A DNA stretch of 19,248 nucleotides, taken from NCBI GenBank assembly GCA_014872655.1, contig WHHJ01000036.1:1-19248 (forward strand), given 5' to 3'. A model generated the notes under the pieces. That model saw only the letters and a program-made list of their open reading frames with translations, made no database searches and was not told the DNA's origin. Both the position numbers and the translations under genes were made by a program. This stretch comes from Clostridia bacterium. GTDB taxonomy: Bacteria > Bacillota > Clostridia > Oscillospirales > UBA644. Below are positions 7,714-15,130 of this stretch, in pieces (the stretch's first letter is position 1; every line of letters starts with the position of its first letter).

Positions 7714-7767
7714 TTAAATAAAGATTCTTATAAATAGTCTTTCGTAATAAGGATAACAGAACCGATC

Positions 7768-10731
7768 TTATAACGAAGGTTCTGAAAATTTCAGTGCAAA
7801 GGAAAACGAAAACGGATGCGCCGCATCAAAACAAGTCTGATATTTTTCTAAGACGTCAGGACCGCAGCTATTGCTGCCGGCGCCGCGGACAAACCCGCTG
7901 ACATAAACATGGGTATGTGCTGCTTTGCGTACATCCTCCGAATGCCGGGCCTGCATCAGACTATCCGGATCGATTTGATCGGCTTTAAACTCAAACGGCT
8001 TATCCAGTGCAGTGATGCGAACGGAACAACCGGAAGAATCTGTGATACAAGCATACCGGACACCGTACCGATTGGAATTGTCCTGCGGCTTAATATATGG
8101 AATATAAAAATCATTAACCGTTTGATGAAAGACATTCATCAGACAATGGTTATGCATATCAATATAATTTTCACGGTTTCCATAGCCTAAATATTCTACT
8201 TGCTCAAAGGATTTTGGCAAAAGAAAATGAATGCCGATTTTAGGAAGCGCAAGCTCGTCCAAACTGTCCGTGGAGGAATCAATCCGATATAAAATATCTC
8301 CCTGTGCTGAAACGCCAACGGTCTGTGCAATAAAAATCGTTACCCCTTCCAGTGCCAGTTTTTGCTGAATGACGAGCCGGCCGTCAACTAAATTTGTGCT
8401 AATCCATTCGGGTTTTGCCCGATACACACCAAGCTGCTGCCAGCGCTGATTGTAATGCATGTAATTGTCTATAGGGCTGCGAGCGATTTCATATATCAGA
8501 GGGATCGGATTCTGCACTGCAGGATGATTCTTTCCGCCTCGAATATATCGACACAGGTTTCCCTGCCGATCAAAGTGTATCTCAAAATCTTTTCCCTGTG
8601 CCACAAACCCGGTTTCTGCCAGTTTGAGACCAAGCAAAGAAGATGTAAAGGAGGATTCCGTCGGAATATGTTCATGCACCGGCACACTCTCCAAAGCAAC
8701 CTGTGCACCATCCAGTGTCTCATATCGAAGGTTTATAAAAAGATCCTGATCTGCCGTTTCGGGCAACCAAACAGGTAACACCTCTGTTCCCTGCGGCGGG
8801 ATATGGGGGGCGTGGGGCTGAGAAAAAATCGTCTGCCCGTTACAAACCACTTCCAGGTGAATTTGCAGATCATCGCAGCAAGTAAAGCGGCGAATATTCT
8901 TCAAATAAAGTTTTCCATCTTGATAGGCAGCGCGAACCGGACGATACGCACTCTGCATAGACCACGCGCTTGTTGACAGGCTGCGATCCGGAAAAACTAA
9001 CCCGTCACAGCAAAAATTGCCGTCGTGCTTTTTTTCGCCGTGATCGCCACCGTAAGTATAACGATAAGGCCCCGTTGCGTGATAAACGGCATGGTCAGCC
9101 CACTCCCACACACAACCGCCGAGAATCTGAGGAGAGGACAAAAAAACGTCCATATAATCTTCAAAACTGCCGGGGCCCACCCCCATACTGTGCCCATATT
9201 CACATAAAAAGTACGGACATGGGTAGGTTTGTCCCAGATCTTTGTTTTGCACCGAATTCAATAAATCCGGAGGCGACGTATACATCTGACTGTACACATC
9301 GTAATGTTTGCGAGAAGTATGGCACGCACCTTCATAATGAATGGGAATATCCGTCCACTGTTTCAGTTGCTCGTAACAATAATCCTGACAATAAATGCCG
9401 CCGGCCTCATTACCCAGCGACCACATACAGATACAAGGATGATTCTTATCCCTGGCATACATGGACTTTACACGATCCCAGTAGTGTTCTTTCCAAGCCG
9501 GATCATCACTGAGCCGATTGATATCCGAAACATAAGCCCCGTGTGTTTCGATATCGGCCTCGTCTATCACGTAAAGGCCATACCAGTCGCACAGCGTCAA
9601 CAAGATGGGATCGGGTGGATAATGCGAGGTTCTGACTGCATTGACGTTTAATTGCTTCATTAAAGTAACGTCCTGCAAATAATCCTCTACGGTCATTACA
9701 TATCCGGTTTTCGGATTTGTATCATGATGATTGACTCCCAGCAGTTTTATCGGCTGGTCATTCCATAAGTACACCGCTCGATCAATCCGGATCTTTTTAA
9801 ATCCAATCTGCTGGCGAACATATTCTACCTCGGCACCCCGGTATAACAATTTCAGCCGCAAGGTATACAGCCGCGGCGTTTCCGCCGTCCACTCATGAAC
9901 CGGGATCGTATAGGCAAGGGTTTGATACTGTCCCGGAACCATAATTTGAGAGCTGATACACTGAGTCTGATCCCAAACTTCTGCCCGTATCGCACAATTG
10001 GCCACGTCCCCAACAACTTGAGCCCATAAATCACTGTGCCAAATTCCGTCTATTTGTTTATGCGTGATCTGAAAATCCGCAATATAAGGCGTATCATGTA
10101 AAGTCAAATAAACATCTCGAAAAATACCGGTCTCTCGAAACATATCCTGACACTCTAAATAGGTCCCGGTACACCATTGAAACACAACAACCACAAGTTC
10201 ATTTTCACCCGGATTTAAATAATCGGATATTTCAAACTCCCCGGTGTTATGACTCCCCTCTGCATATCCGACCTCGTACCCGTTCACACTGACTCCGTAC
10301 CCTCCGGCAACGCCTAAAAAAGTAAGAATCGCAGAAGACGGAACGTGATCAATCCATATCTTTTTTCGATAAATACCCGCCGAACAATCGGGAATCTTTG
10401 GCGGACAAAAATCGAACAGATAATCCATATTGACATAAACCGGCGACTCATACCCTGTCCGCTGCCAGCACGACGGAACATGAACAGAATCCCAAACCAC
10501 TTCGTCTGTGTTCAACGTCTCTGACATTTGCTCCGCACTCTGCTCATATCTAAAATCCCACATTCCCGACAACAATAGGACTTTATCCGACTGTTCCCGT
10601 TCGTGAAAAATATCTGCCTGCTCCAACCGATCTGCCGTTCGAAACGGTATAAAATAAGATCGCTGCACTAAAGTATTTTTGCGAAACACAGTAAAATCTG
10701 TCCGGTTTTGCTTGTTAATAGAATAAATCAA
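7768..10731 (-). CDS. GH2 beta-galactosidase, LacZ type, TTG start
   Basis: This large LacZ-type enzyme (987 aa from the chosen start) hydrolyses terminal beta-galactosides. In order it has a jelly-roll domain, an Ig-like domain, a TIM barrel, a second Ig-like domain and a C-terminal beta-galactosidase small-chain domain. The barrel contains AVRTSHYPPDP, LYVIDEADIETHG, acid/base Glu442 in WSLGNEAGG and nucleophile Glu511 in FLCEYGHSMG. The ARSPIDNY segment matches the start of the small-chain domain. The frame is open back to a GTG at 10785, but that has no ribosome binding site. AGGAGG (10741-10746) lies inside the longer frame, 9 nt before a TTG at 10731, giving an N-terminus beginning M-I-Y-S-I-N-K. 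No signal peptide is seen, so it is cytoplasmic. It has its own promoter and terminator. Galactosidase specificity is inferred from family. Confidence 0.92.
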   Translation of the reverse strand: MIYSINKQNRTDFTVFRKNTLVQRSYFIPFRTADRLEQADIFHEREQSDKVLLLSGMWDFRYEQSAEQMSETLNTDEVVWDSVHVPSCWQRTGYESPVYVNMDYLFDFCPPKIPDCSAGIYRKKIWIDHVPSSAILTFLGVAGGYGVSVNGYEVGYAEGSHNTGEFEISDYLNPGENELVVVVFQWCTGTYLECQDMFRETGIFRDVYLTLHDTPYIADFQITHKQIDGIWHSDLWAQVVGDVANCAIRAEVWDQTQCISSQIMVPGQYQTLAYTIPVHEWTAETPRLYTLRLKLLYRGAEVEYVRQQIGFKKIRIDRAVYLWNDQPIKLLGVNHHDTNPKTGYVMTVEDYLQDVTLMKQLNVNAVRTSHYPPDPILLTLCDWYGLYVIDEADIETHGAYVSDINRLSDDPAWKEHYWDRVKSMYARDKNHPCICMWSLGNEAGGIYCQDYCYEQLKQWTDIPIHYEGACHTSRKHYDVYSQMYTSPPDLLNSVQNKDLGQTYPCPYFLCEYGHSMGVGPGSFEDYMDVFLSSPQILGGCVWEWADHAVYHATGPYRYTYGGDHGEKKHDGNFCCDGLVFPDRSLSTSAWSMQSAYRPVRAAYQDGKLYLKNIRRFTCCDDLQIHLEVVCNGQTIFSQPHAPHIPPQGTEVLPVWLPETADQDLFINLRYETLDGAQVALESVPVHEHIPTESSFTSSLLGLKLAETGFVAQGKDFEIHFDRQGNLCRYIRGGKNHPAVQNPIPLIYEIARSPIDNYMHYNQRWQQLGVYRAKPEWISTNLVDGRLVIQQKLALEGVTIFIAQTVGVSAQGDILYRIDSSTDSLDELALPKIGIHFLLPKSFEQVEYLGYGNRENYIDMHNHCLMNVFHQTVNDFYIPYIKPQDNSNRYGVRYACITDSSGCSVRITALDKPFEFKADQIDPDSLMQARHSEDVRKAAHTHVYVSGFVRGAGSNSCGPDVLEKYQTCFDAAHPFSFSFALKFSEPSL

Positions 10732-10836
10732 AACCAACGCCCTCCTCAATCTCCGTGCTTCTTTTCCCATTCCTTTTGGCTGCACTGATTCAACAAAAGA
10801 ATGGAATAAAGAAAACAGAGGTCTTCCAGCTCTTTT

Positions 10837-10850
10837 ATCCGATTACGGAT
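10837..10850. repeat. Small inverted repeat after the GH2 transcription start
   Basis: ATCCG-ATTA-CGGAT is a perfect 5-bp dyad about 9-22 nt downstream of the predicted start of the GH2 transcript. The position suits a repressor site or a small leader hairpin. It differs from the LacI-type palindrome at 14985-15014. Confidence 0.35.
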
Positions 10851-10865
10851 CACGATATCATGAAC

Positions 10866-10894
10866 AGTATACTATATTTTGTCTGCAATATCAA
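10866..10894 (-). promoter_or_regulatory. Sigma-A promoter of the GH2 gene
   Basis: Minus-strand TTGATA (10889-10894), a 17-nt spacer and TATACT (10866-10871) form a strong promoter. The leader to the TTG start is about 125 nt, long for a single catabolic gene. Confidence 0.82.
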
Positions 10895-10927
10895 TCCCAA
10901 AATCATTACAGACTGACAAAACATCTC

Positions 10928-10963
10928 AAAAAAGCCGGGGCCGCAAAACCATACGGCCCCGGC
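10928..10963 (-). terminator. Terminator of the LacI-GH36-DMT operon
   Basis: A perfect 10-bp GC-rich stem (10934-10943 with 10954-10963) with a 10-nt loop is followed on the minus strand by six T residues (10928-10933). It lies 25 nt after the carrier gene and isolates this operon from the GH2 promoter. Confidence 0.95.
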
Positions 10964-10988
10964 ATATAAAGCAGCGTTTTCGACGCAC

Positions 10989-11897
10989 TTAACCCAGACA
11001 CAACAAAAAGATGGCAACCATCCCCATAATTAAACCAATCCATTGCTTGATAGAAAGACGTTCTTTCCAGAAAACAACGCCAATCAAAGATGTTAATAAA
11101 ATCATAGCACCGTTAAATACCGGATAAAAAATAACGGAATCCATCGCCCCGGCAAGGTACAGATTGATTTGATTGACCAGACCGATCCCGATACCGCACA
11201 AAATACTGTACCCAATATAGCGGGAACGTTTTTCTTTTTGATATACGGTAACAGATTGCCCTTTTTGATGTTTTAAATACCAAACAGTCAACTGAGAAAA
11301 AACAACGGATACGCCGAATGCAATGATTAAAAACATGCCCAGCTCCGCTTGATGCGGGGAATTCTGATGGATCTTCTGCATGACGCCAACGGCTCCGCTT
11401 GTAAGAAAAGCAATCATACAGAAGACAAACCATTTTAAAGACGCACCCATTCGATCGTGTTTCCGATCCACCGCGCATACAAAGGATGCAATCATGAAAA
11501 TAACACCCACATACTGAACAACGGAAATGACTTCTCCGTATAACACCATTCCGGACAAAGACGGAATCAGCATAGAGCAATAACAAATAACTGTAGTGTA
11601 CGACATGGGGCCGATCTCCAGGGCTTTCATGTTAAAAACAGCGCAAAGCGCAGTAATCACCCCAAACGCGATCCCTATCAGCAATGTGTAAACGGAAGGA
11701 AGCGCCAAACTCCCCGATACCGCACATACCACAATTAAAGTCAGCATGGATAATAGGCTCGAAAAGCCGTTAAACGAATACAGATCCGCGCCCGACGCCA
11801 CTTCATTTTTGCAAAATTTTGTCCGCAGAATACTGCATGCCATCAAATTTAACAAGATCGACACGATCAGTAAAAAAACGGAATTCTCCCAAATCAT
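10989..11897 (-). CDS. DMT/EamA-family membrane carrier
   Basis: This 302-aa very hydrophobic protein has about ten predicted membrane helices in two EamA-like halves. The first ends near residue 142, the second runs from about 155 to the C-terminus, and a charged cytoplasmic stretch (KHQKGQSVTVYQKEKRSR) lies in the second half. The motifs ALEIGPMSY and FWKERLSIKQWIGLIMG are typical of drug/metabolite transporters. Its start codon overlaps the GH36 stop (ATGA), so the two are translationally coupled. An AAAGGAGG site precedes it. DMT proteins carry amino acids, nucleotide sugars, drugs or, in some Firmicutes, simple sugars. The context favours a sugar or glycoside carrier, but the sequence does not show direction or substrate. 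Confidence 0.85.
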   Translation of the reverse strand: MIWENSVFLLIVSILLNLMACSILRTKFCKNEVASGADLYSFNGFSSLLSMLTLIVVCAVSGSLALPSVYTLLIGIAFGVITALCAVFNMKALEIGPMSYTTVICYCSMLIPSLSGMVLYGEVISVVQYVGVIFMIASFVCAVDRKHDRMGASLKWFVFCMIAFLTSGAVGVMQKIHQNSPHQAELGMFLIIAFGVSVVFSQLTVWYLKHQKGQSVTVYQKEKRSRYIGYSILCGIGIGLVNQINLYLAGAMDSVIFYPVFNGAMILLTSLIGVVFWKERLSIKQWIGLIMGMVAIFLLCLG

Positions 11898-13882
11898 AAC
11901 GGGTTATCCTCCTTTTGATAGAGACAAACCACCGCAGATTTAGCATCCAATTCAAAATCAACGCCTTCCGATAACTGCCGGCCCGTATATCGAACCGTGC
12001 GATGATCGGGCAATTGCGTTAACCGGTAAGAAGCCTGAGGATCCAATGCTTTTAATTGTAAGATAAAATGCCGCTGCGGGTTGCGCGCATTGCTTAGAAT
12101 TTGGAAGAACCCGCTGTCTGTTTTTTGCTCATGGAACTGCATCGCATAAAAATCCTCGGCAGATTTTCGACAGATTGTCAGCGGATAATAATCTCCACTC
12201 AGCATATAAGGAGCCACCTGGCGCCAAATTCCGATCATAGTACGGGCCAGATCCTTTGCCGCATCATCAGCATCCCACGCCGTCATATCGGTCATAGACG
12301 GCGCAAACGCTGCCATATAAGAAAAGGCATCCGGCGCATACCACTCCGAACCGTACGTCAGAGTCTGCGGATTGAGCCAATTCATATTGTGAGCCCGAAA
12401 ATACGGAATCCACTCAAACATCAAACGATGTTGTTTTTGTTTGATGGGATGGTTTCCATATCCGATATCCGTATAATGCAGTGCAACGGCGCGGCGCATG
12501 GTTTCCAAATCATTTCGGCGACCGCCGGAAGAACACGAATCAATCAGCAAACCGGGATTCCGTCGACTCAGTTCGTCCCAAAATCGAAGATATCCCTGCA
12601 CATGCAAGTTTTCGGTTGCTCCAATCCGGTCAGCAGTCTCATACGCATCCCAGCAAGGGGCAGGGTCAAAATTAAAATCCTGCCGATAAATACGTACACG
12701 GCTTTCTTTAATAATCCGATCGACCACTTCAATAACATAGTCACAGCATTCCTCTATTGCAAGGTTCAACAAATGATACGGATCCCGAGTTCCGTCCGGT
12801 AGGACATGCTCAATCAGCCACTCAGGATGCTGCTGTGCTAAAGGGCTCTCTATCCAAACCCGTTCCGGCTCAAACCAGAGCAAAAATTGAATGTCGTTCT
12901 CGTCACAGCATTCTCCGATAGGAGTTAGCCCATGCGGAAAACGCTGTGGATCCGGCTGCCAATTTCCAAGTTTTTGCCATTCTCCGTTACAGGGATACCA
13001 ACCGGCATCCAACCACCAAATATCCGGATGAAGTCCTGATTGTAAATAGGCATCCAACCCCGTTAATTGATTTTGTTCATCCGCACCGGTAAACTCCGAC
13101 ATTCCGGCTGCCTCAAAAACATGCAAACATAATTTGGGCGGCAGCGGAGAACCGTTTTCCTTAGGCAGAATGTGCGCAAAATACCAACGCCGCCACTCAT
13201 TCATCCCGTCTGTTTCATTCCCTTGGTACGCCACAAACGTGACGCGCGGCGTACGCATGGTTTCGCCCGGATGAAGCCGCATATGACACCTACGTTGACC
13301 GGCACGAAAATGAACGCCGCCTGGCTCCGGCTCAAACTCCGCAATCCACCGTGCCGGCCATCCAATGGCTATTTGAACCCCAGAATCCTCATTCAACACC
13401 AGGCGCATATACGGAAAGGCACCTCGGCACGACGTGCCGTCCAACGGTGTTTTTACGATTTTTTGCCGTATCGATTGTGTGATTTGTTCATACCCTTGTT
13501 CTGTCAAGTCATCCCCATTACTATGCGTCAATTGGATCTGTTCTCCTGAAAAGAAACAATCAACGGTTCGAATATCCGAGAGAATCGGCGTATCCACCTT
13601 GCCGTTGTTTGTAAAATAAGCCAGATATTCGGCCGCGTCAAAATCCAAATACTGCGTAACTTCAACCCGGATATGAAGACCGCTTTGATCTTCTCCGGTA
13701 ATAGTATATAAAATCAAATTGCTGTCCAGCTGCTGCCGTCGAACGGTTGGACAAAAAGAATCCGGAATGCCGGTCATTGTTTTTCCGTCGAGCTGAAAAG
13801 ATAGCGGAAGAGTGTTTGGATTGATGGGATCCGGCAAAAGTTTTGACAATAACTTACCGTTGTGATGAATAGCTTTTTTCAT
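11894..13882 (-). CDS. GH36 alpha-galactosidase
   Basis: This 662-aa enzyme (from the chosen start) belongs to the GH36/GH-D alpha-galactosidase group, which removes alpha-linked galactose from raffinose-type sugars, melibiose and galactomannan side chains. Residues 1-250 form an N-terminal beta-sandwich. The TIM barrel then shows WWLDAGWYP (288-297), LGNWQPDPQRFPHGL (305-319) and LWFEPERV (335-342). The nucleophile is Asp402 in YRQDFN and the acid/base is Asp458 in SCSSGGRRND. The frame is open upstream to 13948, but the ATG at 13882 has GGGGAGG at 7 nt and starts on the natural N-terminus. No signal peptide, so cytoplasmic. It sits 43 nt after the LacI gene and overlaps the carrier gene by 4 nt. 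The exact glycoside is inferred; related GH36 branches include alpha-N-acetylgalactosaminidases and raffinose synthases. Confidence 0.9.
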   Translation of the reverse strand: MKKAIHHNGKLLSKLLPDPINPNTLPLSFQLDGKTMTGIPDSFCPTVRRQQLDSNLILYTITGEDQSGLHIRVEVTQYLDFDAAEYLAYFTNNGKVDTPILSDIRTVDCFFSGEQIQLTHSNGDDLTEQGYEQITQSIRQKIVKTPLDGTSCRGAFPYMRLVLNEDSGVQIAIGWPARWIAEFEPEPGGVHFRAGQRRCHMRLHPGETMRTPRVTFVAYQGNETDGMNEWRRWYFAHILPKENGSPLPPKLCLHVFEAAGMSEFTGADEQNQLTGLDAYLQSGLHPDIWWLDAGWYPCNGEWQKLGNWQPDPQRFPHGLTPIGECCDENDIQFLLWFEPERVWIESPLAQQHPEWLIEHVLPDGTRDPYHLLNLAIEECCDYVIEVVDRIIKESRVRIYRQDFNFDPAPCWDAYETADRIGATENLHVQGYLRFWDELSRRNPGLLIDSCSSGGRRNDLETMRRAVALHYTDIGYGNHPIKQKQHRLMFEWIPYFRAHNMNWLNPQTLTYGSEWYAPDAFSYMAAFAPSMTDMTAWDADDAAKDLARTMIGIWRQVAPYMLSGDYYPLTICRKSAEDFYAMQFHEQKTDSGFFQILSNARNPQRHFILQLKALDPQASYRLTQLPDHRTVRYTGRQLSEGVDFELDAKSAVVCLYQKEDNPL

Positions 13883-13925
13883 AAATATCCTCCCCGTAAC
13901 CGTTTTTATGATATTTTTATCAATT

Positions 13926-14969
13926 TCATTCTTCTTTGGCGGGCACATTTTCCGGCCAACCGTAGCAACTTAAATTTGCAGATAAAACCAATTCCGGTTT
14001 TACCAAAACATCTGCAGGAACCTCTGCTCCGCGCAGATGATCAACAAGCAAATGAACCGCAGTTTGGGCCTGCTCTGCCTGATTTTGAAAGATTGCTGCA
14101 CTCTGAAGCCCGGAATGCAAACAGGCCACGGTATCTGCCAATAAATCGACTCCGACGACTTTTACCCCGGAAGCTTGATGGTCGGATAAACAACAACAAA
14201 CGGAATCTGAAACATAAGAAGTCACAAACAATCCGCTTAAATCCGGGCATCTTTTCAATAACTCCTCGGTACGCATATATGCTGATTCCTTATCATCAAA
14301 ACACTCTCCTGCCTGTTCGACATAAAGGCCGTATTTTTTGGCAGAATGCAAAAATCCGGCAGTATTCTGAGCGTGTATCCAAGCATCCTGATAACCAACA
14401 AGAATGCCGACTCGAGCATGACGCGGACAGCAAAACGATAAGAATTGTGCAGACATGGCCCCGACCGTATAAGCATCCACCGTTACGGCAGCTAAGTGCG
14501 GAATCGTCGCCAGACCGGACGGCTTTGTTTGCAATAGAATCAGCGGCACATTTTTTCCTAACTGCTCAAGCGACCGCATATCAGACTTCAAAGCGTCTGA
14601 AGGGGTGATAATGACCCCGTCAAAATGTTGTGCGAGATCTTCCCAGGGCAATGCCGAAGAGGTGTTATAAAAATAATACGTCGGCTCTATACCAAATTCC
14701 CCGTATAAATCAAAGGCCGTATGAAATCCGTGTTCAAATAAACTTCGAACCTGCTTTGGAGATTCAAATAAAACAACGGCAATCTTACGGCGCTTTCCGG
14801 CAACAGATTGCGCGGACATACTGGACCGATAGCCCAATTGCTTAGCCACCTGCCGAATTTTACGCACAGCAGCTTCCCCGACACGATCGGTTCCGTTAAA
14901 AACCTTGCTGACCGTTGAGATAGAATATCCGCTGGCCTGAGCAACATCCTTCACTGTAACTTTTTTCAT
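13926..14969 (-). CDS. LacI-family transcriptional regulator
   Basis: This 347-aa regulator has an N-terminal LacI helix-turn-helix (VTVKDVAQASGYSISTVSKVFN, within residues 4-25) and a short hinge (SAQSVAGKR, about 52-60). A periplasmic-binding-protein-like sugar-sensing domain follows (IAVVLFES, DGVIITPSDAL, VKVVGVD). The frame extends upstream to 15029, but that part covers the operator and promoter; the ATG at 14969 has AGGAGG 4 nt upstream and is the real start. It is the first gene of the operon with GH36 and the DMT carrier. The palindrome at 14985-15014 lies on its own transcription start, so it probably represses the whole operon and itself until a sugar, likely an alpha-galactoside, binds. 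The effector is inferred. Confidence 0.93.
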   Translation of the reverse strand: MKKVTVKDVAQASGYSISTVSKVFNGTDRVGEAAVRKIRQVAKQLGYRSSMSAQSVAGKRRKIAVVLFESPKQVRSLFEHGFHTAFDLYGEFGIEPTYYFYNTSSALPWEDLAQHFDGVIITPSDALKSDMRSLEQLGKNVPLILLQTKPSGLATIPHLAAVTVDAYTVGAMSAQFLSFCCPRHARVGILVGYQDAWIHAQNTAGFLHSAKKYGLYVEQAGECFDDKESAYMRTEELLKRCPDLSGLFVTSYVSDSVCCCLSDHQASGVKVVGVDLLADTVACLHSGLQSAAIFQNQAEQAQTAVHLLVDHLRGAEVPADVLVKPELVLSANLSCYGWPENVPAKEE

Positions 14970-14984
14970 AAGGCCTCCTGATAC

Positions 14985-15014
14985 ACCTATTGCGAAAGCG
15001 CTTTCGCAATAGGT
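14985..15014. promoter_or_regulatory. Perfect 30-bp palindromic LacI-type operator
   Basis: The half ACCTATTGCGAAAGC (14985-14999) is followed directly by its exact reverse complement. The centre GAAAGC/GCTTTC is the classic LacI-family operator core with a central CG. It abuts the -10 box (15015-15020) and covers the expected transcription start, an ideal place for repression. The outer arms go well beyond the usual 18-20 bp core. Confidence 0.9.
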
Positions 15015-15043
15015 AGTATAACAAAACAAAAACCCGATGTCAA
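15015..15043 (-). promoter_or_regulatory. Sigma-A promoter of the LacI-GH36-DMT operon
   Basis: Minus-strand perfect TTGACA (15038-15043), a 17-nt spacer and TATACT (15015-15020) form a near-consensus promoter. Such strength next to a perfect operator suggests tight repression with a large induction range. Confidence 0.93.
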
Positions 15044-15065
15044 CCCTTTTTAAAAAATAAATATA

Positions 15066-15104
15066 AAAAGATCGGACGCCGTATCTGCAGACATCCGATC
15101 TTTT
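15066..15104 (-). terminator. Terminator of the unknown barrel-protein gene
   Basis: An 11-bp stem (AAAAGATCGGA / TCCGATCTTTT) with a 17-nt loop is followed on the minus strand by TTTTTATATTTATTTTTT. It starts 26 nt after the stop codon of the gene ending at 15131 and just before the LacI promoter. Confidence 0.88.
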
Positions 15105-15130
15105 AAATTTTATAAATACCGTATCAATCT

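Noticed and set aside
7498..7717. Open frames of 62-65 codons on both strands in the spacer between convergent genes
   Set aside because: No ribosome binding site, no recognisable motif, and the plus-strand frame runs through a terminator stem.
11113..11586. 157-codon open frame on the minus strand inside the DMT carrier gene
   Set aside because: It is a shadow of the carrier gene in another frame; the carrier has clear membrane helices, a ribosome binding site and coupling to GH36.
13862..14608. 248-codon plus-strand open frame opposite the LacI gene
   Set aside because: Antisense shadow of the regulator, with a composition rich in Arg, Pro and His and no family features.
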